Positions 1-9,518 of a stretch of DNA of 64,000 bases are shown here, piece after piece. Numbering within the stretch: position 1 is the first letter of the stretch; every line of letters begins with the position of its first letter. The stretch covers positions 67,318-131,317 of the forward strand of contig NZ_QRMP01000004.1 of NCBI RefSeq assembly GCF_003473295.1, read 5' to 3'. The DNA is from Parabacteroides sp. AM08-6 (lineage in GTDB: Bacteria; Bacteroidota; Bacteroidia; Bacteroidales; Tannerellaceae). The notes under the pieces are model-generated. The model was not told the origin of the DNA and made no database searches. It was given only the letters and a program-made list of their open reading frames with translations. The position numbers and the translations under genes are program-made.

Positions 1-141
1 AAACAACACACCTGTTAACTTACATTGATGAATTGATGATTATAAAGTGCGGAAAGTAACTGGGGTAAAAGGGGTAAATAGCTTATAATAAATGTATAGG
101 GAATAAACGATTAACAATTAACATTTTAAAATTTCACAATC

Positions 142-3100
142 ATGAAGAAAAGATTACTCATGTTGTTATCAGTCTTTATGACGATAACAAGCGTAGGGTG
201 GCTGCACGCGCAAAATGAAGGCTACACACAAGATGGTAATAATTACAAGGTAACCACAGCCAAGGGACTGCAAGCGGTATTTGCGAAGCTGAACAAAGCT
301 ACTACCGCACAAACTACCACAATCACGTTGGAAAATGATTTGGATATATCCGATGGTGCCGGAGTTACGGTTCAGGGACCGAACTTGGACTTCCAAGGTA
401 TATTCTATCTGACTGCCGATACTGACAAAATTGCATCTTTGACTATCGACGGGCAAGACTATGCGATAGCAGGGGAAAATACAAGCGGACAGAATTTCGA
501 TCCCTCCAAGAAATATGTTTTCTATTTGGATGGTTCCGGAGATAGTCCGATTACTTTTAAAAACCTAACGATTGAAAATACAAACATTTTGGCTTTCAAT
601 CTTTTCAACCTAAATAACCTGAAGTTCGACAAGGTGGCTTTGAAGAATAATGCAGAAGGAGGTTTACACCTGAATTCTGCACAACTGGAAGCTACCGGTT
701 TTACAACAAGCGGGAATGGCAAATTCGCCGTTAAATTGTCTCGCGAAAGGGACAATAAGCCGAAGTTTACACTTGTAAGCGGAACAATTGGCGAAAAAAA
801 TGTTCCGCAAATCGCTTTCTTCGACAGACATGCTTATGAAGTTTGGTCTGGCAATCCTCAAAGTTCTATTGAGGATATTTCAAATGCAGTGGTAACTCCT
901 GCCGGAGAAAGCTGGTATCGCTCTTTGCAGTATGCCAAGATGCACACTAGCAACAACAGCAACTTGGCATACGTTTGGACAAAAGACGATGCAAGCGTTT
1001 TAGTCAGTACAGCCGGACAGCTTGACTCTACCTTCAGTGTAGGTTTTGCCACGGCTACCGAAATCAATCTGGCTGCAGGAACATACGATTTGAAAAAGGT
1101 AGCAGAGGTTAAAGGTAATCTGGCAATAATCGGTGAGGACTCGACCAAAACAGTTGTTTCGCAAGGATTTAAGCTGAGCGGAACGGACAAACAAATCGTT
1201 TCTTTCAAAAATATGACGATTAAGGATGCTGCTACTGCTATTGAACTGACAAATCCGAAGGTTGATTTGACAATAGAGAACGCTGCTTTACATGGTACGT
1301 ATGGCGTTAAATATAACAATTATACGGATACGCAAGCAACGGAAGCTCCAAGCTATACGGTTAAGAATTCGTACATTAAAGCAAATAAATATTATGCTTT
1401 GTGGACACGTTCGACAGGTAAATACACTTGGACAATTGAGAATTCTGTGTTGGAAGGTTGGAGTGCATTGTATACATCATTGGGAACTCCTAATATTACT
1501 GTTACTGATTCGAAATTGTACGGAATTACAACTTCGACAGCATCAGCTACCCCGGCTTATACCAATGGCTCCTCCGGAAACGGATTTGCTACGATTGTAT
1601 TTGAAAGTACACAAAACGGAAATATAACGTTAGATAATACGGAAGTCAAATCTTCTTGGACAGCATCAGCTAAGGATATTCTGAACCCGGTTATTTTCCA
1701 GGTAATGGCAGATCAAACAAAGAATCCGAAACATTTTGGTGTTAGCGGTAATACCTTGACCTTAAAGAATAACTCTTCCATGTGGATAGAAAAGCCGGTG
1801 TTGACTCCTATCTTTATTTATCACGGAGCTTCCGATGATACTTATGGAAAAGAAGAGAACAACTGGGTCAATGTGGACAATTCTGTAAAATTCACTTACG
1901 GAGCAGAAAATAAGAGTGCCATGGTAGTGGCAGCGGCAGACGGAAAAATCCGTACGGCAGTTGCTCCCATACAGGATGGTATCGATAATATGAATTATTG
2001 GACGGCTGATGGAGACATCGTTACATTGCCGATTGCTACCATTGATTTGACAAAACAATGGGAAATAACAAATGCTGTGACTTTACAGGGAATTATTTCC
2101 GGAACAGATACAACTTCTATTGTGGCCGCTACAGAATGGGAAAAGTGCCCAGATAAGAACGATTCTACCTTGATTGAAATCAAGTCGGACAATGTTTCTT
2201 TTAAGAATCTGAACGTGAAAAATTCTATGCGTAATGGTATCAATGTATTTGAAGCCAAGAATGTTACCCTGAATAATGTAACGATACAGAACAGTAAAGC
2301 TGCCGGTATGGTAGTAAACAGCTCCGAAGTAGCTATCTCCAATTTCAAAACTTCCGGTAATAAGTGGGGATATGGTGTCAATGTGGATAAAGGTTCAAGA
2401 ACAGATGCTCCGGAACCGTTACTGACTATCGGTTCGGGTTGCAGCTTTGGCGAAGCGATTGCCATCAAGTCTGATAATCCATCGGCATCCGATAAATATG
2501 TTTCTGGAAACGGATGGGTAAGGATTGAAAAAGAGGGTATTGCTTACTGGATAAATTCCGCAGCCTCCGGCATTAATTTCGCTATCACTTCTATCCCTGA
2601 AACTGTTGTTTACGGGCAGAAAAACCTGCCGCTGGTAGCCAATATAACAGGTGATAATGTTTCTATCACTGTTCCTGATAATAATGGTGTGGTATCGATA
2701 ATAAAAAAAGACAGTGCACCCGACTCTTTGCAATTCTTGAAACCCGGGACAGTTGACTTGACTTTATCCGTGGGAGACACAACCGTTACCCAGAGCTTGA
2801 CAGTCTTGAAAAAGACACTTACCGTTACAGGTATCACTGCAAAGAAGAGAGCTTATAATGGTAATACAACAGTTGAACTTGTTACAGACGATATTGTTGT
2901 AAAAGGTCTTGTCGGTGAGGATACTAAAAGTATTTTAGGAACTCTGACAGGCACATTAATGTCTGCCAATGCAGGGAATGCGGTACCGGTTAAAGTAAGT
3001 GCTACCTTAAGCAGTAAAGCCGACTATTACGAACTGGCAGAAATAACAGGCGTAACGGATACCATTACGAAAGTAGATTTGACGATTACGACTAAAAAAC

Positions 3101-6100
3101 CATCTGCTGTCGACTACGGTCAAGTAAGCAATGTAGTCTTTGCTGTAGATAACACCGATCTCGTTAATAATGAAAATTTAGTCGATTTGTCAGGAAACCT
3201 TCAATTTGACTGTCCGGCAACCAATACTTCTTTGGCCGGTAAGTATCCGGTAACGCCCTATGGTTATACATCCGGCAACTACAATATTAAATATGTAGCC
3301 GACACATTGGAAGTACAAGCTATCGCTCCGACTGCCGAATTGACGGGAGTAAAGGTAAATTCGGTAGGTAAAAATGCATCGATTACCGTCAGCGGCCGCA
3401 TTCTCTCGAACGGAGGTACGCCAAACGACAAGATAACAGCAGAATTTACACCGAAATTCGGAAGTACTACCGGTACGGCTAAAACCGTAAATGTGGCAAA
3501 TGATGGAACATTCTCCGCTGATATAACCGGATTGTCTGATGCTGAATATACAGTCGAGCTTAAAGTAACAGGTAGTGATAAAACTTCTTCTGCAATAACA
3601 TCTTCTGCCGTTGATTTGAATGCCCAATTACAGAATGTAGAGTTGGCGTCTATTCCTACTCGCCTGACTTATGGTAATTCTGTTGCCATATCAGCCAAGT
3701 CGACCGAAGCGGATGCCAAAATCGAATTCTCATTGGAAGGAACCTCCGGTGTTCTTGCGTTCAATAAAGATACAACAGCTGTAATTGCGACCCAAAAAGG
3801 GGAAGCTACTATCGTTGTAAAAGCTACGAAAGACCAGTTTGTAACCGCTGTTGCCAAACAGACCATCTCTGTAGAACCGAAGCTGGTAACCGTTACGGCA
3901 ACAGCCGAGGATAAGGTATATGACGGAAAGACCGATGCGAAAGTTTCCTTCAAGGCAAGCGGTATTTTGGATAGCGACAAGAATACAGTCTCTCTTGCTT
4001 CTACCAGCGCTATCACAGCCGCCTTTACAGACAAGAACGTAGGCGACAAAAAGACCGTAATCCTGACTGGCGAATGTGAATTGGTCGGTAATAACGCCTC
4101 TAATTACACGCTTATCCAGCCGGCCAACCCGACAGCCAATATCACAAAGGCAACAATCAAATCTATCGCTGCCAATGCTGATGGTGTAAAGCGCAAATAC
4201 AACGAAAAGACTTTGTCTTATAAGTTGGTAGCCGATGGTCTGGTAAATGGCGAAACGTTGACAACGAAAGACTTGTACTCCGGTACAATCAGTCTGAAAG
4301 AGAATAAGGATGGCGATGAATTGAATGGCAAATACACATTGACGGTTGATGCTACATTCCGTAATTACAATTATACAGGTAGCAAGACCATCACTGGAAA
4401 TGTAGAAATAGAAAAAGGTATTCCTACGGTTATCACATTCAATACAACTGAGCAAGGAAAACCTGGCGGCTATATCGTGGATAAAGCAGGTTGGGCGGAT
4501 ACAAGATATGATATTGTAACTGTTGATGGCAGTGCTCACGCGATTTGTTATTATAATAATGACCAGAGTAGCGTAATCGGTAATACTGTGGATGCTAAGC
4601 AGACAGCTCCGGTATTGAATATTTCTTTGGGAGAGGCTACTTCAACTCAAACTGCCTCTGTTCGTCGTAACGCACTTGTTACCCGTGCGGGAAGCGCTAA
4701 TAGCATGACCTATGGGGAAGAAAGAAAACTGACGATTTCTACAGGAGGCACTTTTACACTTACAACCGCTACCCCGTCTGTCCTTATCATAGATAACCAG
4801 AATAACATCACTGCGGTCGGAACAGGACAAGGTGCTATTTTAGCTGAGCGTACAACTGACGGTGCTATTGCCGAAATACTTATTTCCGTAGCTCCTAAGA
4901 CGCTGGGCGTCACTTCTGCCAATGTAAATAAGGAGTATGACGGCACGACAACCGCCAACCTCTCCCTGACAGTGGCCGACAACATCGACAATGTATCGCT
5001 TGACTTGAAGGATATCTCCTTCAACTACGCATCCAAAGATGCAGGAAGTCAGAGAAAAATTGCTCCTTCTTTGGAATTGGCCCTGACGGGTGCGAACAGC
5101 AACAATTATGAACTGGATGCTTCATCGTTGACTACAGCTCTGCAAGGAACCATCTCTCCGCGTACACTGACCGTTACCAGCCAGGTAAGCAAGTTCTACG
5201 ACGGTACGGCAACAATGACGCTGGATGACTATTCAGCCGAAGGTCTGCTGACGGAAGAAGCTGCTCCGAAACTGGAGGCTACATTTACAGGAACAGGAGC
5301 TGCAAATGTCGGTACGGCTAAGAATATGAAGTTGTCGTTGACAGGTAGCAACAACTACCGATTGGATGCTGATAAGAGTCCGAAGACCGGTAATATCGTC
5401 AAATCGACTTTGGAAGCTATCTTCCCGGAAAAGGCTACAAACGTAACCGACCTGAAGAACAAGCTTACATACGTCTTACATCAAACCGGTGATACGATTA
5501 AGGCAAATGCCGCCATCAACGCAAATATCACGGTGACGGGTACAGGTACGGAAAAGGACCCGTTTATGGTAAAGGCAACAGAAAACGACAACTGTACGTT
5601 TATCATCAACAATAAGTCCGTTGACAAAGCAGAAGTTCCTCCTGTTACTCCTCCGTCGGATATAGATGTGAACGGTATCGAGCTGGATGAAACTTCTCTG
5701 ACTCTTCAGCTGAACGAAACTGCAACGCTTACCGCTGCCATCACTCCGGATAATGCAACGAACCAGAAAGTGGAATGGAGCAGTAGCGACCCGACAATCG
5801 TAAGTGTAGCTGCTACGGAAGCAGACGGAAAGATTGCGAAGATAACAGCCCTGAAGGCAGGTGAAGTAACAATCACCGTTACCTCTAATGATAATTTCAA
5901 CTTCACCGCTACTTGTAAAGTGAAGGTGGAAGCACCTACAGGTCTGGAAGAAGCGTTGGCTAATTCGAAAGTATATGCGAAAGAAGGATATATCTATATC
6001 GAACCGCTGGCAGAAATGCAGGTAGTTGTAGTAAGTATGTCCGGTAAAGTAATATACAATAGTCGCATAAGCAGTCAAAAACAAATACCGGCTACCCCAG

Positions 6101-6165
6101 GCGTTTACGTTGTGAAACTGATAAGCGCTCATAAATCAATAACAACAAAAGTCGGTATATTTTAA
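142..6165 (+). CDS. Giant secreted YDG/Ig-repeat surface protein with C-terminal sorting-like domain
   Basis: A 2007-residue exported protein. Residues 1-24 form a signal peptide ending in LHAQ. About residues 40-830 are rich in short Asn/Thr beta-strand repeats typical of a right-handed parallel beta-helix (pectate-lyase-like). From about 900 onward there are MBG/YDG-type repeats, seen as AYNGNTT near 900, VYDGKTD near 1258, EYDGTTT near 1598 and FYDGTAT near 1685. A Big_2-like Ig domain spans about 1843-1930 (motif WSSSDPTIVSV). The last 70 residues (SKVYAKEGYIYIE to the end, with GVYVVKL) resemble a type IX secretion/DUF6383-like sorting domain. By family it should be an adhesin-like or anchored surface protein; the ligand is unknown. 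No catalytic motif is visible. It is monocistronic, closed by a strong terminator. The start is fixed by the signal peptide. Confidence 0.85.
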   Translation: MKKRLLMLLSVFMTITSVGWLHAQNEGYTQDGNNYKVTTAKGLQAVFAKLNKATTAQTTTITLENDLDISDGAGVTVQGPNLDFQGIFYLTADTDKIASLTIDGQDYAIAGENTSGQNFDPSKKYVFYLDGSGDSPITFKNLTIENTNILAFNLFNLNNLKFDKVALKNNAEGGLHLNSAQLEATGFTTSGNGKFAVKLSRERDNKPKFTLVSGTIGEKNVPQIAFFDRHAYEVWSGNPQSSIEDISNAVVTPAGESWYRSLQYAKMHTSNNSNLAYVWTKDDASVLVSTAGQLDSTFSVGFATATEINLAAGTYDLKKVAEVKGNLAIIGEDSTKTVVSQGFKLSGTDKQIVSFKNMTIKDAATAIELTNPKVDLTIENAALHGTYGVKYNNYTDTQATEAPSYTVKNSYIKANKYYALWTRSTGKYTWTIENSVLEGWSALYTSLGTPNITVTDSKLYGITTSTASATPAYTNGSSGNGFATIVFESTQNGNITLDNTEVKSSWTASAKDILNPVIFQVMADQTKNPKHFGVSGNTLTLKNNSSMWIEKPVLTPIFIYHGASDDTYGKEENNWVNVDNSVKFTYGAENKSAMVVAAADGKIRTAVAPIQDGIDNMNYWTADGDIVTLPIATIDLTKQWEITNAVTLQGIISGTDTTSIVAATEWEKCPDKNDSTLIEIKSDNVSFKNLNVKNSMRNGINVFEAKNVTLNNVTIQNSKAAGMVVNSSEVAISNFKTSGNKWGYGVNVDKGSRTDAPEPLLTIGSGCSFGEAIAIKSDNPSASDKYVSGNGWVRIEKEGIAYWINSAASGINFAITSIPETVVYGQKNLPLVANITGDNVSITVPDNNGVVSIIKKDSAPDSLQFLKPGTVDLTLSVGDTTVTQSLTVLKKTLTVTGITAKKRAYNGNTTVELVTDDIVVKGLVGEDTKSILGTLTGTLMSANAGNAVPVKVSATLSSKADYYELAEITGVTDTITKVDLTITTKKPSAVDYGQVSNVVFAVDNTDLVNNENLVDLSGNLQFDCPATNTSLAGKYPVTPYGYTSGNYNIKYVADTLEVQAIAPTAELTGVKVNSVGKNASITVSGRILSNGGTPNDKITAEFTPKFGSTTGTAKTVNVANDGTFSADITGLSDAEYTVELKVTGSDKTSSAITSSAVDLNAQLQNVELASIPTRLTYGNSVAISAKSTEADAKIEFSLEGTSGVLAFNKDTTAVIATQKGEATIVVKATKDQFVTAVAKQTISVEPKLVTVTATAEDKVYDGKTDAKVSFKASGILDSDKNTVSLASTSAITAAFTDKNVGDKKTVILTGECELVGNNASNYTLIQPANPTANITKATIKSIAANADGVKRKYNEKTLSYKLVADGLVNGETLTTKDLYSGTISLKENKDGDELNGKYTLTVDATFRNYNYTGSKTITGNVEIEKGIPTVITFNTTEQGKPGGYIVDKAGWADTRYDIVTVDGSAHAICYYNNDQSSVIGNTVDAKQTAPVLNISLGEATSTQTASVRRNALVTRAGSANSMTYGEERKLTISTGGTFTLTTATPSVLIIDNQNNITAVGTGQGAILAERTTDGAIAEILISVAPKTLGVTSANVNKEYDGTTTANLSLTVADNIDNVSLDLKDISFNYASKDAGSQRKIAPSLELALTGANSNNYELDASSLTTALQGTISPRTLTVTSQVSKFYDGTATMTLDDYSAEGLLTEEAAPKLEATFTGTGAANVGTAKNMKLSLTGSNNYRLDADKSPKTGNIVKSTLEAIFPEKATNVTDLKNKLTYVLHQTGDTIKANAAINANITVTGTGTEKDPFMVKATENDNCTFIINNKSVDKAEVPPVTPPSDIDVNGIELDETSLTLQLNETATLTAAITPDNATNQKVEWSSSDPTIVSVAATEADGKIAKITALKAGEVTITVTSNDNFNFTATCKVKVEAPTGLEEALANSKVYAKEGYIYIEPLAEMQVVVVSMSGKVIYNSRISSQKQIPATPGVYVVKLISAHKSITTKVGIF

Positions 6166-6212
6166 ATCCTATTCTTAAATAATTAATTAAAGAATAGTAA
6201 GTCAAGAAGAAA

Positions 6213-6243
6213 GGGGCGTCCGTGATGGATGCCCCTTTTTATA
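6213..6243 (+). terminator. Rho-independent terminator after the YDG protein
   Basis: GGGGCGTCC (6213-6221), a five-base loop and GGATGCCCC (6227-6235) form a 9-bp stem with one G-U pair. A run of five T follows, then AT. It lies 48 bases past the stop codon of the giant surface protein. Confidence 0.9.
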
Positions 6244-6434
6244 TCCTGCCTTTGTCTTATGCAGGAATTGAAAACGCAACCGTATAGGTGATATCGAAGT
6301 AAGTAAATTCCTGCTGTATGAAATAAGGGACATTTTTTTTGCGGGGAAAACGAAATTGATGTATCTTTCCGGAATAAAAAGCAGGTACGGGCAGAGATGG
6401 CTTATGTATTAACCTTCTAATATATATATGTAAT

Positions 6435-7298
6435 ATGACAACACGAAGAGACTTTCTGAAAATAAGCGGTCTGTTATCAGGGGCATGTTTCCTCCCCGGT
6501 ATTTTATCGGCAATTCCTGCCGAAACGCAGGCTAAGTTACCACATTTTGGGATTATTACGGGAAATACGGCCGGCAAATGGTTGGAAGAAAACCCGCGTA
6601 AAGCCTTGAAAGAGCTGGCAGCATTGGGCTATAGGGATTTGGAGTTCGGGGGAGATTTCGGGATGGGTGTCCCTGCCTTGAAAACTTTCTTGAAAGAATG
6701 CAAATTGAGGCCGGTTGCCGGTCCGACCTCCATGAATGCCATGCACGACACACAACAGTTGATGAAGGACATCAAAGCCTGCCAGGAGTTGGGGCAGGAG
6801 TATATTGTCTGCTACTGGCCCTGGACGGACGGAGGTGAAAACAAGACGCTGGACGACTGGAAAAAGGTGGCCGACAATCTGAACAAAGGCGGAGCCATCT
6901 GTAAGAAGGAAGGGCTGAAACTATTGACTCACAACCACGACATCGAATTTCGCCTGACGGAAGGCCAACTCCCCTTCGACACGCTTGTGCCGGCCCTGGA
7001 CCCGGAGCTTGTCAATGTGGAACTGGATTTATATTGGGTAAATAAAGGAAATCAATCTCCCGAAACATTTATCCGGAAATATCCCGGACGCTTCCCTATC
7101 TTCCATGTAAAAGACATGGATAAGACTCCCGGACGCGGCTTTGCTTATGTGGGCGAAGGTTGTATCGATTTCCCTTCTATTTTCCGGTTGAATAAAACTG
7201 CGGGAGTCAAGCATTTTATAGTGGAACACGATAATCCGGAAAATCCCGAATTGTGTGTAAAAACGGCGGCACGTTATTTATCCGGTTTGAAATTCTGA
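6435..7298 (+). CDS. Tat-exported sugar phosphate isomerase/epimerase-like protein
   Basis: A 287-residue TIM-barrel protein of the AP-endonuclease-2-like (xylose isomerase-like) fold. The N-terminus TTRRDFLK followed by a hydrophobic stretch and SAIPA is a twin-arginine signal, so the protein should be folded before export to the periplasm. Visible family landmarks are an early GYRDLEFGG strand, LTHNHDIEF (metal ligand region near residue 160), VELDLYWV near 195, HVKDMD near 225 and a C-terminal VEHDNP. These Glu, His and Asp residues are the usual divalent-metal ligands. Such Tat-exported members are common in Bacteroidales and are thought to act on sugars or sugar derivatives; the substrate is unknown. 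No clear -7 box is visible upstream. Confidence 0.85.
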   Translation: MTTRRDFLKISGLLSGACFLPGILSAIPAETQAKLPHFGIITGNTAGKWLEENPRKALKELAALGYRDLEFGGDFGMGVPALKTFLKECKLRPVAGPTSMNAMHDTQQLMKDIKACQELGQEYIVCYWPWTDGGENKTLDDWKKVADNLNKGGAICKKEGLKLLTHNHDIEFRLTEGQLPFDTLVPALDPELVNVELDLYWVNKGNQSPETFIRKYPGRFPIFHVKDMDKTPGRGFAYVGEGCIDFPSIFRLNKTAGVKHFIVEHDNPENPELCVKTAARYLSGLKF

Positions 7299-7373
7299 CT
7301 CTTATAAACTGAGGAGTCATGGAGTATCTTCCAAGCCCCACTTTAACAATAGATACCGGTAGCTTTTATTTCT

Positions 7374-7407
7374 TTTGCGTAAATCCGTAAATGAATCATT
7401 ATCTTTG
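7374..7407 (+). promoter_or_regulatory. Bacteroidetes-type promoter for the DUF4271-hemD-rnpA operon
   Basis: TTTG at 7374-7377 and TATCTTTG at 7400-7407 are separated by 22 bases. They match the -33 TTTG and -7 TAnnTTTG consensus and lie 21 bases before the first ATG. Confidence 0.6.
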
Positions 7408-7427
7408 TACCCGAAAAATACAGGTGC

Positions 7428-8156
7428 ATGGATTTGTTCGAAGGATATGTGGGGATTCGTCTGTGGGACGGGCAGTTGGTGGATGATATCATCTTTTCCT
7501 TGCTGCTTGCCCTGCTGATTGTTTTCGCAATCATATTCCGTACCAATTTCCGGTTGTTTGTGAAAATGCTTAAAGACGTGGCTTTTGTGAAAGAGCGGCC
7601 GAATATGTTTGACGAAGCCGTGAGGCGGGACAGTCCTTTTTTCCGGAACTTTATGGTTTTTCAAACATTGTTTCTTTGCAGTATTACTTTTTTTGTATTT
7701 GCAAGAATAAGAGGTTTTGTTCCCTATCCGGGCGAAAAAGGGGTATTGTATTCGATAGGTATTGCCTTTTTCGTTCTTTTTTTATTTTATCAGTTTAAGC
7801 AGTTTTGCTATTATTTACTGGGAACTGTTTTTGCTGACCCGGAACCTTATAGGCTTTGGAAAACAAATTATAATGCCATTATCGGGACGTGGGGTTGCTT
7901 GTTGTATATTCCTGTGCTTTGGTTGGTATTTGTAGGAACCTATTTAACAATACCTATTCTATTGTTTTGTATTCTTTATATTTTGTGTCGTTTTGTAATA
8001 ATTTATAAGACAATACGGATATTTCACACGAAAAGTTCAGGTTTATTATATATAAGTTTGTACCTTTGCACCCAAGAAATTTTACCTCTGGTATTTTTGT
8101 ACGAAGGTATGGTTTATTTGTATAACTTTATCGAGACAAGTACTCTATGGCATTGA
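7428..8156 (+). CDS. DUF4271-family integral membrane protein
   Basis: A 242-residue protein with about six hydrophobic segments (first at residues about 19-37, then from about 82 to the end), including YQFKQFCYYLLGTVF, a typical DUF4271 segment. Function is unknown; the family is largely restricted to Bacteroidetes. In this phylum it often stands directly before hemD, as here: its last ten bases overlap the hemD start, so the two are translationally coupled. The start follows a consensus promoter. There is no signal for export other than the membrane spans. Confidence 0.8.
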   Translation: MDLFEGYVGIRLWDGQLVDDIIFSLLLALLIVFAIIFRTNFRLFVKMLKDVAFVKERPNMFDEAVRRDSPFFRNFMVFQTLFLCSITFFVFARIRGFVPYPGEKGVLYSIGIAFFVLFLFYQFKQFCYYLLGTVFADPEPYRLWKTNYNAIIGTWGCLLYIPVLWLVFVGTYLTIPILLFCILYILCRFVIIYKTIRIFHTKSSGLLYISLYLCTQEILPLVFLYEGMVYLYNFIETSTLWH

Positions 8157-8920
8157 ACATCAAAAAGTTGCTGGTATCACAACCGAAGCCTGCATCCGAG
8201 AAGTCACCGTATTTCGACATTGCAGAGAAATATGGGGTTGAAATTGATTTCCGTCCGTTTATCAAAGTGGAGCCTCTTTCCTCCAAAGAGTTCAGACAAC
8301 AAAGAATTTCCATTCTAGATCATACGGCTGTTATTTTTACGGCCCGTACGGCAATTGACCATTTCTTCCATTTATGTGGAGAATTGCGGGTTACTATTCC
8401 TGAAACGATGAAGTATTTCTGTATGACGGAAGCAATTGCTGTATATTTGCAGAAATATATTGTCTACAGAAAGCGTAAGATATTTTTCGGTCAGACCGGG
8501 AAACCGGAAGATTTGGTTACGGTTATCGGCAAGCATGCGAAAGAGAAGTACCTGATACCTGTTTCCGATGTGCACAAGGAAGACTTGATTGCTATGCTGG
8601 AAGCGAAGAAAATCAATTATACGAAAGCAATCATGTTCCGTACGGTAAGTAACGATTTCTCGAAAGATGAAGCGTTCGATTACGACATGTTGGTTTTCTT
8701 CAGCCCTTCAGGAATTTCCTCTTTGCTGAAAAACTTCCCCGATTTTAAACAGGATGACATAAAGATTGGCTGTTTCGGTCCTACCACGGCAAAAGCAGTG
8801 AAAGAAGCCGGATTACGTCTGGACATCGAAGCTCCGACCCCGGAAGCTCCATCGATGACGGCTGCTCTTGAATTGTATCTGAAAAAAGAGATGGGTAGTA
8901 ACAAAAAGAATGGTAAATAA
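8147..8920 (+). CDS. hemD: Uroporphyrinogen-III synthase
   Basis: A 257-residue cytoplasmic HemD-family enzyme, which cyclises hydroxymethylbilane to uroporphyrinogen III for heme, siroheme or corrinoid synthesis. The family is poorly conserved in sequence. Recognisable parts are AVIFTARTAIDHFF near residue 65, DMLVFFSPSGISSLLKNFP near 180 and IGCFGPTTAKAVKEAGLRLDIEAPTPE near 210, the standard end of the two-domain fold. It overlaps DUF4271 by 10 bases and rnpA by 11, so it is expressed with both. No other heme genes are in the window. Confidence 0.9.
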   Translation: MALNIKKLLVSQPKPASEKSPYFDIAEKYGVEIDFRPFIKVEPLSSKEFRQQRISILDHTAVIFTARTAIDHFFHLCGELRVTIPETMKYFCMTEAIAVYLQKYIVYRKRKIFFGQTGKPEDLVTVIGKHAKEKYLIPVSDVHKEDLIAMLEAKKINYTKAIMFRTVSNDFSKDEAFDYDMLVFFSPSGISSLLKNFPDFKQDDIKIGCFGPTTAKAVKEAGLRLDIEAPTPEAPSMTAALELYLKKEMGSNKKNGK

Positions 8921-9296
8921 AAGGTATTCCCTTTCCAAAGAAGAGCGCCTGTCGTGGAAACGTTACATTGACCAACTGTTTGCGGAAGGACAATCGTTTG
9001 TTGCGTTTCCACTGCGGGTTGTTTATTTACCGCTGGAGGAGCAAATGCAGGCTCCCGTATCCATTCTGATAAGTGTCTCCAAAAAGAAATTCAAACGTGC
9101 TGTGAAACGTAACCTGATAAAGCGTCAGGTTCGCGAAGCTTACCGCGTACGCAAATACGATTTGATAGACCCGTTAACCGAAAAAGACAAGCGGATGTTG
9201 GTCGCTTTCCTCTATCTCGATAAAGAAATTCATCCTTTCTCCGATATAGAAAAAGCCATGACGAAAGCATTAAACATATTACGCGACAAAGCATGA
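8910..9296 (+). CDS. rnpA: Ribonuclease P protein component
   Basis: A 128-residue basic protein, slightly longer than the usual 110-120. The RNR signature [18 protein letters not shown] lies near residues 60-77, and a preceding [11 protein letters not shown] strand is typical. It binds the RNase P RNA and assists 5' processing of tRNA precursors. The adjacent downstream yidD is the standard partner. The start at 8910 overlaps hemD by 11 bases, and the end overlaps yidD in an ATGA arrangement. The rpmH gene that usually precedes rnpA is not here. Confidence 0.96.
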   Translation: MVNKRYSLSKEERLSWKRYIDQLFAEGQSFVAFPLRVVYLPLEEQMQAPVSILISVSKKKFKRAVKRNLIKRQVREAYRVRKYDLIDPLTEKDKRMLVAFLYLDKEIHPFSDIEKAMTKALNILRDKA

Positions 9297-9517
9297 TAAA
9301 GCGTTTCTTTACCACACTTCTATTGTTGCCCGTCTATTTTTACAAATACTGTATTTCTCCCATGACGCCGGCATCGTGCAGATACACACCTACCTGCTCC
9401 GAATATGCTGTGCAAGCACTCAAAAAATATGGCCCGATAAAAGGTGCTTATCTGGCAATTAAACGAATCCTCCGTTGCCATCCCTGGGGTGGAAGCGGTT
9501 ATGACCCTGTACCCTGA
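9293..9517 (+). CDS. yidD: Membrane protein insertion efficiency factor YidD
   Basis: A 74-residue protein with the whole family signature: an amphipathic N-terminal hydrophobic helix, [18 protein letters not shown] with its conserved cysteines, [15 protein letters not shown] and a GGSGYDPVP end. The family assists YidC-dependent insertion of inner-membrane proteins. The start codon overlaps the rnpA stop (ATGA), implying coupled translation. TatD follows within one base. Confidence 0.96.
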   Translation: MIKRFFTTLLLLPVYFYKYCISPMTPASCRYTPTCSEYAVQALKKYGPIKGAYLAIKRILRCHPWGGSGYDPVP

Positions 9518-9518
9518 A

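Noticed and set aside
1..141. Promoter of the giant surface protein
   Set aside because: No TAnnTTTG box at a suitable distance; the region is AT-rich but gives no supportable call.
3730..4539. 269-codon minus-strand open frame inside the giant surface protein
   Set aside because: Cys- and Ile-rich frame complementary to repeat-coding DNA; typical of a long antisense shadow.
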